Counted from the stretch's first letter, positions 37,595 through 49,440 are shown. The stretch: DNA of 64,000 nt from Glossina fuscipes (GCF_014805625.2 NW_023998630.1:1733213-1797212), one strand, 5' to 3'. Notes: generated by a model from the sequence alone, not told the origin. Numbers and translations: made by a program.

Positions 37595-39329
37595 CTGCAA
37601 GCAAACAAATACATACAAGTACACATTTGAGAATATTGAAATATTCAAAAGCTTTTAATTCACTCTCTTCTTTAAGTTTATCCTTTCAAATATTTTCTCT
37701 ATCTCTCTTTCTTTCACCCTACCATTTGCTTTGTTGTTAGATTTCTGGCTGAGCATTTTGTTCTTCTTTTTAGTTTTGCAAAATGCATTTTCATATTTTT
37801 TCACAACATAATCTGTGTATGGCCGGAAAATAAAATTTGACGGAAGAGAACTTTACCCGTACAAACATGTAGAGAGAAAAAGAATTACTTAAGCAATTTT
37901 AATAGAGACTCTGATTTAAACTTTTAATTTTCCCGGTTATTTTTGCTATAATATTTAAATATATAAAATGGGCTATAATTTATTTATGTTATTTATAAAA
38001 AAAAAATGAACAAACGGAGCACGTGACATAAGAATTATATGCGACTTAATATAAAGTAATATTTAAATTATTGGTTGGGTTTTGTCTTTTGTCATTTTTG
38101 TATTAATTTATAAAATGTCAGAAATAAGATATTTAAATTAAACGCAAGAAAAGATTTCAACTCAAAAAGTACACTTATGAAATAAGGAAGAATAGAAAGC
38201 CAAAATGTAAATTGTTAAAATTTTAAAAAAATACAAGAACTGAACCATAGCAAATACACAATACACTATATATAACAGAAATGACACTTTGTGCGGAGCG
38301 GCAACTAAGCTCTACTTCTAGCAAACATAACTTCTTTTTTTTTTGTGACTTTGTTTATAATAATAAAAATTTTCGAAAAAGTTTTCATAATGTTTAAAAA
38401 CCGAACTCAATTCCAAAACTTGCGTAGCTCAGTTCACGTATCCCCACATTTAATCGTCGCAAAACTCAGTTTTTGTTTTTATTGTTTAAGTTTTTACAAC
38501 TTGTTTTTTAAGTATTTTGTTTTTGAAAAGAAAAAAAAAAAAGAAATTCGGTCGAAATAAATCACACTACTTGCCCTCATTTTATGATACTATAATTTTT
38601 TCTTTTGCAGCGTCTCTAACGCTCTTTTAAACTCGCTCGGAATATATGTACTCTCCTGCGCAATGTCCGGGACCGAAAGCTTTTTATTTTATTCATAGCA
38701 GCTTTTAAAGCTTAATAGTAAGTATTTTAGTTCTATAGACTTGTTTTTACATAAATATATGAATGACAATATACTGTTAGAGAAAGTTTGTAACAATTCG
38801 GCAATTCGATTTTGCGCCATGAGTGAGTCTTAACTACAAAACACCGAAAAACATCATAGATTTTATTAGAAGTTAAATCAGCCATCACTAAGATGTTCAA
38901 ACATTTTTCAGCAAATATTGCTACAAATTAAAATTCATATACAAATTGAATGTTTGATCTTGCCGACCTTCTTATCCACTAAATTGGCTTCGGCACGACT
39001 TAGAGAAACAGTTCCGGACAATTATAATATCAGTAGATGGATGTGTAGCCAGACATGATAAATGGACTGATCGGGTGTTATATGAGTTACATTCTCGCTG
39101 TGTTGTACACACTAGTAACCTACAATCATTTTATAAATGACTTGTAATATGTACAATTACTTCATGTCACAATTATTATATACTTGCATTGATAGAATAT
39201 TAAGTAAGTATAACGTTTTAATTGCAAAATAAGTAGTTGGATATATTAAAGTAAAATGAATTGGCATTGTGCATCCATTGGCGACCACTACCGTCGGAGA
39301 GGTGCGACTTATACTAAATCTTATAGACG
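37595..39329. other. Sequence upstream of the Ggamma30A coding exon
   Basis: Presumably the intron between 5' UTR exons and the coding exon of Ggamma30A, since the coding exon has its own acceptor. At 38611 a good plus-strand acceptor (TTTTTTCTTTTGCAG) precedes an open segment reading VSNALLNSLGIYVLSCAMSG. It is unassigned and antisense to Ggamma30A. Confidence 0.4.
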
Positions 39330-39990
39330 ACTTATGCTAAATTGTTAGGGTAGAGCTTTCCAGTAAAAACTTGGCAACCAATACTAGACATAGCTGGTTC
39401 ATTTTGCGAAACAAAAAGTAATCTTAATTTATTAGTTAATTTCATTGCAAAGCGGCATCGGCAGATTGAGCATATTAACGAGCAGTAATTGATGTTCTTC
39501 AACGTATCCAATACTGAAGTTAAATTAGAAACACCATTTAAACTTTTACAAATGATTTTTTGATATGACGGCAACGAAACTGTCCGATCCCATTCCGTAT
39601 AGCTCAAAACAAAAAGCAGGAAATTCTTTTGAATGGATTCCAAACTTATGTATAATCTTTTTGTAACATAAGGATCATCAAACTCTTTGGCCATCTCTTG
39701 ATAAAGCCAAGCAGTTCTTTTTTTAAATCATTGAATCCTTTGGTTAATTAACTACCCCCCCAACTCGAAGAATGACTTTACATTTTCCAATTTTATCGAA
39801 TCTATAAAGTATACTGTAGATAATATATTCCTTCGTGCCAATGAAAGCTTCCTACACTTTTTTAAGTTGAGCTGCATAAAGTTGAACCAGCGCCATATAG
39901 CCAAATTGTCTAAATTGGATTGTAGGCCAAATGAATATGTTTTCGCATTGAAAGAAGAGGACAGTTTAACACCATCAACACACATTAGTA
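39330..39990 (-). pseudogene. LINE-B relic, reverse transcriptase C-terminal part
   Basis: Minus strand from 39985: SFGLQSNLDNLAIWRWFNFM, QLNLKKCRKLSLARR and YFIDSIKLENVKSFFELG, then after a frame change AKEFDDPYVTKRLYISL, joined directly to ESIQKNFLLFVLSYTEWDR. Compared with the copy at 61866 the join skips roughly 28 residues (the LVRPILEY...VWSPSY part), a clean internal deletion. Motifs match the thumb/connection part of the same family as 15590-17350 and 61850-62600. Confidence 0.75.
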
Positions 39991-40725
39991 TATAAGTGGC
40001 TTTTTTAAACGGCCCTATCGAATAATCTAAATTCTCTTAAACATGTTGCGAAAAATCGTTTGCTATAGATATTCACGAAGGTTTTGAAAGTTCTTTCTTT
40101 ATATTTTTTTTTTCTGCGATCCCTATCTACCATATAAAACCATCTTACCTTATAAAACCGTATCTTAGGCACCATTCGTTAGTAAAAGTGTGAAGAAAAT
40201 TTGACTTTTCCATTCAATTTGCCAATTACACACACATTATATTTTGTAATATTAATATTTCTAAAAATTCCCAAGTATTCTGGTATATAGGATTGCAGAT
40301 TAAGTAATTTTTTTTTAAATTTAATTTTGGACTAATTAGAAATCAAAAAATATATGAAAAACAACAATAAAAAAATGAATGTAAAAGCAATTAAACTTTA
40401 TTTTAAAAAAAGGGAAATAAGTTAAATTGGCTTATTACTGCTTTATTTAGCCTTGTTTAAAAAAAAACAATTTCTTATTATACGGAGAAAAATCCAACTT
40501 GTAAACAATTTCATTCAAATTAATTTGGTTTATATTAAAAAAGCGCTTTTATTATACTTTCGATAGTAAAGGTTTTAAAGATTAATAATAATAATGTTAG
40601 CAATAATAATAGTAATAACATTGACATTTGTTAAAAATTATGATAAATAAACGAAGTGGCAACAATTCTGAAATATGCTACTACATTTACAGCAATAAAA
40701 TCAAATATGGTCGGGCCTTACTTTT
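39991..40725. other. Noncoding AT-rich sequence
   Basis: No gene or element recognised. Confidence 0.45.
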
Positions 40726-40827
40726 TATTTATTATTATTATTATTATAATTTTAGACTAATGAAATAAATTCTTAGACTAAGAAAAAAGAGATTGAGCAC
40801 TAGTAACAGAGGCTATCGGCTCGTTAC
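40726..40827 (-). mobile_element. tRNA-derived SINE, copy 3 (head missing)
   Basis: Contains the AAT-rich tail (40726-40747), then AATAAATTCTTAGACTAAG and GCACTAGTAACAGAGGCTAT, which align with the body of the SINE at 28176. The tRNA-like head is absent, so it is 5'-truncated in SINE orientation, as is usual for retroposed copies. Confidence 0.65.
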
Positions 40828-41452
40828 TTTTTAAGTGTACACAATAGCGCGTGCAGAGTAAATGTAAACAAAAATTACAGTTTGTAAGAACAAACACACA
40901 CGGCACTAGTATTTTGCGGCAGCAACCACACACGGATTAGCTTTACAAAAATACTGGTTTTTTAACAGGGTTGCAATGTCTTGCAAAACATTGAAAAGTT
41001 GATATCCCATCTCGAAAACGGATTAATGCATCGTTTGCATAGTCATATGATTGCTTTTGAATTCGCTTTACCTCTCTTTGAAATCACTATACTTCCATTT
41101 GATTTCATATGTTTTTTTTTGAGTTCGCTATACCTCCCTTTGATTTCTTATGTTTTCTTTTGACTCTTATTCTCACATCTTTGGAATTATTGAGAATCAT
41201 TTTCAGTTGAAGGCAAATTTTTATACGCTTACTCTTGCATGCACGCAATTTTCATACAAATACTTGAACAACATTAAAAATTGTAAGCAAATTGGACTCT
41301 TATTCTCAAATATTTGGAATTATTGAGAATATATATGCTTACTCCATAAAGGCAGCAAATTTTATACAAACACATGTTTCGAATTTAATAGTCCGGCTAG
41401 ATTCCTTAAGCTTTTCAAATGTAACATATTGGTTTTTTATCGGAATTATCAG
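40828..41452. repeat. Locally duplicated segments
   Basis: The segment starting GACTCTTATTCTCACATCTT at 41161 recurs in diverged form at 41294 (spacing about 133 bp), including TTTGGAATTATTGAGAAT. Just before, a segment built on TTCGCTWTACCTCYCTTTGA occurs twice (about 41062 and 41125). The region has grown by local duplication. Confidence 0.7.
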
Positions 41453-41765
41453 AAAAGATTCCAATTCTTCACATTCGCCGCACAATAGTCGACACAGCTT
41501 TGAAGGCAATATTAGTCCCGATCAAAATGTGCGTCAATCTAAGTTAAACGTTTCCGTAGATAATGTCGAACATAAAAACAAAATAATTGAAAGAAAAAAT
41601 CGACGTTCCAGTGTTCACGATGAACGCCGACGTCAATCTTATTGGGATGCTATGCACGATAAAGAAACTATGACATACAATGTATTTACGTCAGCTTTGC
41701 TTTCTCATTTCAATTTTCCATACTTAAATCATCTTGATAATATTCTATATAGAAATAATTTTTAA
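41453..41765 (+). other. Exon-like coding segment, unassigned
   Basis: After the acceptor-like GGTTTTTTATCGGAATTATCAG, the frame is open for about 104 codons: KDSNSSHSPHNSRHSFEGN, later KIIERKNRRSSVHDERRRQS, then YWDAMHDKETMTYNVF, ending DNILYRNNF and TAA. Ser/Arg/His-rich with mixed codon use, unlike surrounding AT-rich noise. The open frame continues upstream into the duplicated segment without an ATG. The next open block (41802) is in the same frame after only two stops. No family recognised. It could be an exon, or a gene decayed by stops. Confidence 0.4.
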
Positions 41766-41801
41766 TATTAATATAAATTTCTATGTTCATCATCTAGATG
41801 T

Positions 41802-42110
41802 ATGTCTATTACAAAAATCGAGAAATGCTATTTACATCAATACACACTTACGGAATACGCCTTTGAATTACTCTACTTAACGAGGAACACTTCTCCAATC
41901 TTAAAACTATATCTCAACTCAAACATTCCGTTTACTGAAATATGTTCGAATTTGGTCAAATCTGAGAGTAATTCAAAATATGTAAAAAAAAGAGTCCGTC
42001 CCTCGCTGTTGTCCCTTATTTTTGTGAAGGAACAATTAATCAATGCAACTAATCAATGGTTTAGATGCAAGAACTTACAACAAAAGCTTGCCAGGCTTTC
42101 GTCAGTGTAA
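41802..42110 (+). other. Open coding-like block in the same frame, unassigned
   Basis: Starts at an ATG 36 bases after the previous stop and in the same frame. About 102 codons: MSITKIEKCYLHQYTLTEYA, then FELLYLTRNTSPILKLYL, ending QLINATNQWFRCKNLQQKLA and RLSSV. The Leu pattern suggests alpha-helical protein. If it belongs with 41453-41765, the pair would be one gene interrupted by two stops or a very short intron. No family recognised. Confidence 0.35.
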
Positions 42111-44460
42111 CGTCAAAAAGTTGAAAAGCACTGAGAGTCTTTGTCTTATTTATTTATTTGATTCGTTAGCAACAAAATGATTCATTGGATATTTCATATT
42201 TTGTTTCATATTTTAAAAATCGAAATCAACATTTTTTTTTCAAAATATCTTGGCACGTACAATCAATATCTCTTCCCGATGAATCTTTTCTTCTTTTATT
42301 CTTCCGACTGTTACATACACTACACCACTTCGCCTAGTACAGTTATTTGTGCGTTTTTGTAATAGTGCTCCGAAAAGTGCACATTATTTTCACGCAAAGT
42401 CATAATGGTCATGAAAGTCTATTGGAAGGTTAGATTTTCTCTCCATTTGGGAATTCTGCGTTTCCTGATAGCGCCTACAGTCCTTGGGGTCCTCCAGAAA
42501 AAATAAGATCTGTATGATCAAAATTCACTGCCGTTAATTTTTCGCTGAAACGCTACTAAGAATTAATTTTCATCTTAAGTATCAAAAATCAACCCCTTTT
42601 TTATCATAAACAAACTTTCGTCACAAAAAAAATTAACAATTAGGCATTTTTTTGGCATATAAGGGTTTACGTTTCATGAGAATCCCTATTTGCGTAGGTA
42701 ACCAGATTCGGTAAGTGTTCTTCGTCAATTTACTATTATGAGCTAATTTTCACCATGAAATATTGGAAATTCGATCCCTTTAACATATAAAGCTTCTAGT
42801 TCTCTAAGAATTGTTATATGAGAGCGGGTTCAAAAAATTGCCTCTGCCTGTCCAAAGTTTTCACACCTATTTGGAATGCCGAAATACCATTACTAAACCA
42901 CTTTTGCTGAAAAATTTTGAAAATTGAAATTTTTTCCCATACACCGACTTTTCAAAATAGGGCGCTGTGTGAGGAGTGATCGAAAAAGTGGACGAATGCA
43001 AACCATTTTCAATTGCGTTCGTGCGCGGGTAAAAAAACACGTCACTGTATCAAATATCCTCAAAGTATCTCACAAATTGCGACCGGTCGCTCGAACAAAA
43101 ATGCCCATGGACTGACATTGGACGGACAGGCAGGCTTAGATCAATTCAGATTATGATTCTGAATCCAGAAAAGGTGGGTCAATTTTATGCCGGTCCGCAC
43201 CATCTTCACTGTGCCACTAGTAGTGTAGGGTGTGATGGCAATCAATATCAACATAAGTAATAGCTTGATTTAAATTTTATTGTTTATTTATACTAAAGTA
43301 GTAAATAGAAAGCAATAGAAGCAAAAGACATGTCTTTCATTTGAAAATAATGATAATAATAATAGTAAGAATAATAATAAAACGACTTGAACTTTACCGC
43401 TCTGCTTTCTGAATAGAAAATTTGTACTTTTATTAGAAGCTTTTATGCTGCGCCTTTAATCTAATTTATATTACCGATCTCACAAATCACGCGAATTTTT
43501 TTCCTTTATTTCTTTTTAGCATTCTTTCTTTAATCTTAATGAAGAAACGTAACCACCTAAATTATTATTATGAACCAATTTAGTTTGTTATATATTATGT
43601 CCACGTAATCATTTGCAACGAAAAGCATCGAAAAGCTTTTTGACTGAAACTTTTCAGTAAAATTACGCACCTTCTGTTATTTACCATAGCATACGTTAAA
43701 TGAAAATAAAATGTCTCTATAAAGTCTTTGCAATATTTTGCAACAATAAATATGTTTTTAATAGCATGCGACACGAATTATATTTCATAATGGTGAGATA
43801 TGAAATACAGAAATAGAATGAACTTTTCAAACACGAAATAATAGCAATAAATAAAAATATTATTACTTTTCGCTTTTGATTGAGAAAAATTCAAAATCGA
43901 GTAAAGTGCAAAGAAAATAAAGGATTTGAAATCAAGCACTCCCTTGCAGAGAAAGCTAGGAAAAATCTTGACAATAAATGAATTTAGACTAATTTTCAAT
44001 TTTGAGAAATTTTTAACTTACGAATGCAGTGAGGAAAAGAAATACAAGGATATTTTGTGGAGAAACTTGAAGCAAATGTAAAAAATAGTTCCGCTGGCTA
44101 TAGGCGTGTCAACTGGTCGAAAAGAAGATTTGAGGAATGAAGGTCTGATTTCTAATACGTAAGGGTGGGGGAAATGATTGCAAAGAGGATAAGACAGACT
44201 TACTAACTGATACTATAAGAAATTTGTTTTGAAGTTGGGAGCTCTCTGAGCGAATGGCTTCCAGCCGAAAATGTAGTGCTATTTGGGTGATTTGAGAAAT
44301 AAGCTTCTATGTTAACATTTGGAAGCTAAAAGCCGCTGCTAACGCGTACTAATGGATGATTTAAAAATCGCTTTGGGCTCGGTAACTAATACATATATAT
44401 TATACCTTTCAAAAGAGTTGAGCTGTTTCAATTTTTTTTATATTTAATTTAATATTATAG
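42111..44460. other. Noncoding sequence with repeat-like patch
   Basis: No gene recognised. A GC-richer patch at about 42950-43215 (with GGACGGACAGGCAGGCTTAG and GGTGGGTCAATTTTATGCCG) looks like a dispersed fly repeat, but it has no visible ends and was not classified. Confidence 0.4.
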
Positions 44461-44591
44461 AAAGATGCCGCCACAAACGTTTTCACTGGCGAAGAAGAGT
44501 TTTTTGCTTTCGATCGCACTATTTCTCGTCTTTATGAAATGCAAAGCAAGGTCTATTGGGAAAAATGGGCAAAGTCCCATTGAGACAAGCC
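44461..44591 (+). other. Exon-like segment, unassigned
   Basis: Follows a strong acceptor (T-rich tract, then TTTAATATTATAG). Open frame: KDAATNVFTGEEEFFAFDR, TISRLYEMQSKVYWEKW, AKSH and stop. A possible donor (AAG then GTCTAT) lies inside, at about 44552. Acidic and aromatic residues and mixed codons look like real protein. Not assigned to a family. Confidence 0.35.
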
Positions 44592-44734
44592 CAACATGTT
44601 TATCTGTGTTCAAATTTTAGTGAATATTTCGATAAAGTACTTAACCAAAAAAAAAAAGAAACGAAAATGCAAATTCTTGTTATTAACGAAGCATAAGAAA
44701 GAATTTACTAAGTTAATATTTTTTCTTATTGAAA
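44592..44734. other. Noncoding spacer
   Basis: AT-rich, with an 11-base A run near 44649. Nothing recognised. Confidence 0.4.
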
Positions 44735-44885
44735 TCGCCAAATTTATAAGAAGCAATTGCATGTAGCAGACTCGCTCATTTAATTACTCTCATAAGTCGC
44801 CAAATTTATAAAAGGCAGTTGTGAGCAAGAGACTCCCTAATTTAATTACTCTCATAAGTCGCCAAATTCTAAGAAGCAATTGTAA
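44735..44885. repeat. 62-bp tandem repeat, about 2.4 units
   Basis: TCGCCAAATTTATAAGAAGC recurs at 44735, 44797 and 44859, exactly 62 bp apart, with shared TTTAATTACTCTCATAAG before the second and third. The array sits between two exon-like segments. Confidence 0.85.
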
Positions 44886-44979
44886 TGCAACAAGTGTCTG
44901 AGAGTAGTAATAAATAGAGAAAATAATAAAAAAAGCATGAAAGAATTTGATGCCAATTGAAGTTTGAATTTGGTGACTC

Positions 44980-45297
44980 TGAATCCGGTATCAATTGAAA
45001 ATATTTTCCCATTGGGTGAATTATCCCGTCGCTGTTACCAAGAAAGAACTGAATGCTTTTTGTCGATTCTCCTTAGACCTGCAGGAATCGAAGCACAGTC
45101 ATCTAAATATGTGGTCTGGAAGCTGCAAGTTTATCTGCAGTGTAATTGCCAAGAATGCCCATGTGATTCGGCACCCAGAGAAAATGAAAACCAAATACAA
45201 AATGGTTTCGCACGAATTTTCACGTGATTTTACTATGCTACTTGAAAGGCAAGCGCTTATGCAAAGTTTAAGCGGTTTCTCTTTCTCCATTAACATA
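44980..45297 (+). other. Exon-like coding segment, unassigned
   Basis: About 104 codons in one frame with clearly non-AT-biased third positions (many GTC, ACC, AAG, CTG, TTC, GCC), the most coding-like composition in this region. Reads YQLKIFSHWVNYPVAVTKKE, LNAFCRFSLDLQESKHSH, LNMWSGSCKFICSVIAKNA, HVIRHPEKMKTKYKMVSHEF and SRDFTMLLERQALMQSL, then a stop. Helical pattern with several Cys. There is no ATG at the start, so an upstream exon is expected. No family assigned. Confidence 0.45.
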
Positions 45298-45564
45298 TAA
45301 TATAAATAACAAACAGTATGTATGATATCAACAATTTATTTTTCCAACAAGCAATTTAAATGCAAGGCGTACGGACCGGCGACAAAAATGGTAAAAACTA
45401 CTTACAGCATTATCTATTTAAAATTTATCCCCTTTTATTTTAGTTAAAAAATAAGATGAATGTATGTTATTAATTTTTCTATAACTTGTCAAAGTATCCT
45501 TAGACGGACAAATAATAATACGGTTGCGATTTGTAGGATTAATAAACTGTATGTGTTTTTTCAG

Positions 45565-45622
45565 CTTCAATGGTCGTCTTCAATTGATTGCCAACGAGCA
45601 AAGAAAATTCGAAAAGAAGAAG
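45565..45622 (+). other. Exon-like segment bounded by splice signals
   Basis: A 58-bp segment between the acceptor TGTGTTTTTTCAG and the donor GTAAAA. Two frames are open (FNGRLQLIANEQRKFEKKK or LQWSSSIDCQRAKKIRKEE). Phases do not join simply to the neighbouring candidates, so a gene model is not claimed. Confidence 0.3.
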
Positions 45623-45763
45623 GTAAAAAACTTCCATAAAACTGATGAGAAAGCATCCTATAAATCAACGGGCAATACCGCGAAAAGCCGGTACAACAAC
45701 TATTATATTATTATATTATATAGTATACTATTATATTATTATAATAATGACCAACTACATTAG

Positions 45764-45856
45764 GTCTGCCGATTTTCAACAAAGATTGCAAAATTTTGAA
45801 AAAGTTCTACATGAACATTTAAATAACATAGACAATAATAATGTTTAAATAATAAA
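45764..45856 (+). other. Possible terminal exon with poly-A signal
   Basis: After ACTACATTAG, one frame reads SADFQQRLQNFEKVLHEHLN, then NIDNNNV and TAA at 45846. AATAAA follows at once, at 45851. The segment could encode an amphipathic helix at a protein C-terminus. Unassigned. Confidence 0.3.
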
Positions 45857-46037
45857 ATATATGTTTAATAAAATAAAAATAATATTTAATGCAAATGAAA
45901 CGTAAATAAAATAAAAATAATGTTTAATTCAAATATAAAGCAGTCTAGATTTATTACAAATAGTAGGTTTTTGAAAATTCTAAGAAATTCTTTCGAAACA
46001 TCATTCCGCTTTAAAGACGTAGCAAATTCTCATTTAG

Positions 46038-46140
46038 AGAATTGGTTCGGTTTAACAGAACTGATTCCGTTTCTTTCCGACTTTTACTCTCACTTAACAG
46101 AATTGGTTCCGTTTAACAGAACTGATTCCGTTATTTTCCA
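46038..46140. repeat. 61-bp tandem duplication
   Basis: AGAATTGGTTCSGTTTAACA followed by GAACTGATTCCGTT occurs at 46038 and again at 46099, a spacing of 61 bp. Confidence 0.85.
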
Positions 46141-46271
46141 TCTTGCTTACTCTCTCCGCAACTCTGTTCCCTCTCTATTCACAACGCATGGTTTTTTTAT
46201 TTATAAACAAAGCACAAAAAAAGTGATTCGAATTGAGAATTTTAAAAATAAAAAAAAAAATAAAAAAAAAA

Positions 46272-46277
<6 letters not shown>

Positions 46278-46307
<30 letters not shown>
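46278..46307 (+). repeat. Poly-A run of 30 bases
   Basis: Thirty uninterrupted A, preceded by further A-rich sequence from 46225. It could be the tail of a retroposed sequence lying to its left, but no target duplication is visible. Confidence 0.9.
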
Positions 46308-46308
<1 letters not shown>

Positions 46309-46551
46309 GCGCACCTATAGTTAAAATTGTTAAGTATACCTCAAATTTTGTGCGTTAAAGTTGTTCACATTTCTATGTCTCATCCAATCAGCCTTAACTA
46401 CGCCATAGGCGTTGATATAATGAATCTTTCTTATGTTTTTGGATCCGAGAATACAAGTTGAACATATGAAAACCAATGTAAATGAATCCAATAAAGCCAC
46501 GCATACGGAAAATATGTCGTCTAAACAGTCAAACAAACATATAATCAGCAC

Positions 46552-46857
46552 ATGTACATAAGGATTAGTATATTAATAAAGAAAGAAAGAAATGTGTTGG
46601 AGCAAAACCTCCGACATTCGCAGCACACTTCAATAAATTTTTATCAGACATTTGTAAGTATAGAACAGCAAGGACTTTTGGCTAGTATAAAAGAATTTCA
46701 ACAGAAACGTTTAGAACCAAGCCAAGATAATCAAGTTATATTTTTGGGTCACGAGCGCTGTGGTCATATCTTTCGCTTTGTGCAAAAAACTTTTGCAATT
46801 TCTTCTTTACTGCTTTACACGTTTTTAAAAGTGTTCAAATTTATTAAAATATATTGA
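46552..46857 (+). other. Candidate coding segment next to the LINE, unassigned
   Basis: About 101 codons from an ATG: LEQNLRHSQHTSINFYQTF, VSIEQQGLLASIKEFQQK, QDNQVIFLGHERCGHIF, then RFVQKTFAISSLLLYTF. TTTTTATCAG before ACATTTG is a possible acceptor inside. Mixed codons and balanced composition suggest real coding descent. It ends just before the 5' end of I-clade copy 1. A relation to the Cog7 fragment across the LINE is possible but not demonstrated. Confidence 0.3.
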
Positions 46858-47031
46858 AGTTCTTGTGTGTTTACTGCTAAAACTGATCATCGCGGATACC
46901 GTACGTGTTTCCATTAAATCAAAAAAAAAAAAAATTGAAAACATTTGACATTATCCTCAGTAGTTTCCCAAACCTTTTCCAGTGAGTGGTTATTTCACAA
47001 ATAAGTAAATAATAGACAACCATAAGGCATA

Positions 47032-48184
47032 ATGACCTCGGGGCCGCCGGATAAAGGCTCGAATAGTAGCATCGTTCCTATCGACAAAAAATATGTTGTG
47101 ATTTCTCCAACTGATCCCTCCATAACAATTTCGCAATTAAGCCCTTTCTCTATATCTCTATATCGATTTTACGCGATGGAAATTTACTTGTCCTGGCTGG
47201 GAAACCGAGCGCAACCGAAAAGCTCTAAAGTCTAAATCATTAGCCAATTTGTGCGCTATATCCGCTAAACTGCATGACAAACTGAACTCGGTTAAAGGCG
47301 TAGTTTAAGCCCCGTGCTTAAAGCATGTGCCGGAAGATGAAATTGTTCGCGAAATGGGCAGTGAAGGAGTGACTGAAGTCTACAAATTCACCAAATTAAA
47401 CGACAATGGAATAACCCGCTCTCCTACAGGAAGACTTATTTTGACTTTTGACCGCTATCGGCTACCGGCAATGGTTGATGTAGCTTGGTGCAAATGTAAA
47501 GTAGAACTCTACATTCCAAATCTCATGAGGTGTAAAAACTGCCAACGCCTGGGCCATACGGCAAAAAGATGCACCAGTACGCCATCTTGTGCTAACTGTG
47601 GTCTTTCTCCACATGCAGAAAACTGTATGAGTAGCTTCTGCTTAAATTGCAACGATCAACACTCTGCGTTAGACAAACAATGCCCACGTTTTATACAAAT
47701 GCGTGAAATTCTAAAAATCAAAACAGAAAATTACTGTAGCGCGGGCGTAGCGCGATGCAAGTACCGAGAAATTAATCCATCTGGAACTCAAAGAATTAAC
47801 AAAAGTAATACCTACGCTGCTGTCGCCTCACAAATCGAGCCTAATAAGCTTTTCACTCCAACTCCTTCTACTGAAAAACGTGTTCCACCATTAACCAAAA
47901 ATTATATTGCGAAACCAGTTACATCACCCGCCAAAAATAATATTGAAAAAACCAAAGCAACGCCAAATATTGAAAAAATTAAAACAACAATATATATGCT
48001 AAAAACTAATATACTAAATTCTCCAGAATCTCCAGCTCTCAACTTTACTCAACAAATTACAAGTGGTAATGAATCCACTCTTTCATCCATTAACCAATCT
48101 TCACTTTCAAATTATTCACGTGCGCCCACTCGTTGCGCTTCAAATGTACCAAACCACCTAAGTCCAGATTATTCAGCTGGTTAA
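47032..48184 (+). pseudogene. I-clade ORF1 (gag-like, nucleic-acid binding), disrupted
   Basis: The ATG at 47032 begins MTSGPPDKGSNSSIVP, but the frame is lost near 47180. An in-frame TAA at 47306 replaces a Tyr codon that is intact in the copy at 61.8 kb. From 47327 a 285-codon frame is open. It includes a pre-knuckle domain and three Cys/His knuckles, CKNCQRLGHTAKRC, CANCGLSPHAENC and CLNCNDQHSALDKQC, then a Ser/Thr/Asn-rich tail. In the I factor the ORF1 product coats element RNA. Three knuckles in this order support the I-clade assignment. Confidence 0.85.
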
Positions 48185-49440
48185 GAATAAATCATTCACG
48201 AAAAATTCTTATTAAAAATTTTAAAGAACTCCGTACACTCATAAGTGATTTTATTCCAACCTTTTTATCGCTTCAAGAAACCCATTGTAGAAGCTCTTTT
48301 AATCCTATTCCACCCAAATCATATACTGGATACTTCACGAATGCTGATCAAAATTCATATTCCAAATAAGGAGTTGGTGTGTTTATTAAATCAAATATAC
48401 CTCACAAACGCATAAATTTTAGCTCATACATACAAGCCGTAGCGATACAAATAATGGTAAACATAAAATTTACAGTTCTTTCGCTCTATAACCTACCTTC
48501 GCAATCGTTTTCTCACGACAAACTATACAATTTATTCGCCGTACTTTCCCCCCCATTAATTATTTGCGGCGACTTTAATAGCTGGAATACCATCTGGGGC
48601 TCAACAGTGAACAACACTCGTGATACTGTTTTAGAAAAGGTCTTCATTCAATGCAATCTCTGCATTTTAAATGATGGAAAACCAACGGACTTTTCAACTC
48701 ATCATACATTTTCACTTATTAATTTAACTTGTTGTTCTCCCTCACTTCTTCCTTTGGTTTCCTGGTCTATTTCTGATGATCTGCATAATAGCGATCACTT
48801 TCCAATCATAATCGATCTTAAACTTTCATCGTCCTCTGTTACTCCAGCAAAACAGGCCAAATTTCTCCTAGATAAAGCGGATTGGATCAACTACTCCAAA
48901 CAGGTGGAGTCATTCTTGAATTCAAAGCCATTTAACGGGAACGGCAACCATGATACTCCTATTATCTCTAAAGCGATTCGCACGGATGCTCATCTTTCTA
49001 TTCCTCAATCCAACACCTCTTTTAAACGAGCTAGGATTCCTTGGTGGAACAACACGCTTTCGTTTTTGAGGAAAAATAAAATGGATCTACGGCACCGCTT
49101 TAAGAGATGTCCTGATCATGATCATTTGTTATTATACAAAAAGGCCAATGCTCTATTCAGGAAGGAACTACGAATATCAACGGCACTTAATTTCGAACTT
49201 TTTTCGAGAGAAATTCACAGAAATACATCAATGAAAGTTGTCTGATACAAAATCAACAGACTTAATGGGACTTCAAATCTGTACGAAATCTCTGCCATCT
49301 GCACTCCCAATGGAACTTTAACTGATGCAGATGAGATTTCCAATTACTTTGGAAAAGTGTGGTACGAATACTCCTCTGACAGCAACTTCTCCAGTGCTTT
49401 CATCGAAAATAAAAAGACTCCAATATCTCTTTCAAATAAT
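48185..49440 (+). pseudogene. I-clade ORF2 endonuclease region, disrupted
   Basis: Apurinic-type endonuclease fold. Visible motifs: ISDFIPTFLSLQETHC (catalytic Glu), LIICGDFNSWNTIWGS (GDFN box) and DLHNSDHFPIIIDL (SDH box with catalytic His). The N-terminal start is missing; intact copies begin MSLQLNKVFKIL with a WNIKG box. A TAA at 48367 stands where the copy at 58.6 kb has CAA. A TGA at 49243 interrupts the linker, probably from TGG. The frame shifts near 49440 before the polymerase. Confidence 0.85.

Noticed and set aside
37540..37740. Plus-strand open frame over the Ggamma30A exon
   Set aside because: It is the antisense shadow of the minus-strand exon and has no independent support.
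44980..45297. Assignment to a named helical-repeat protein
   Set aside because: A vague similarity in spacing of Trp, Lys, Phe and Ile came to mind but could not be supported without an alignment, so no family is claimed.
46225..46307. Long A-rich tract taken as the tail of a processed gene copy
   Set aside because: Nothing recognisable precedes it in the expected way and no target duplication is visible. Kept only as a simple repeat.
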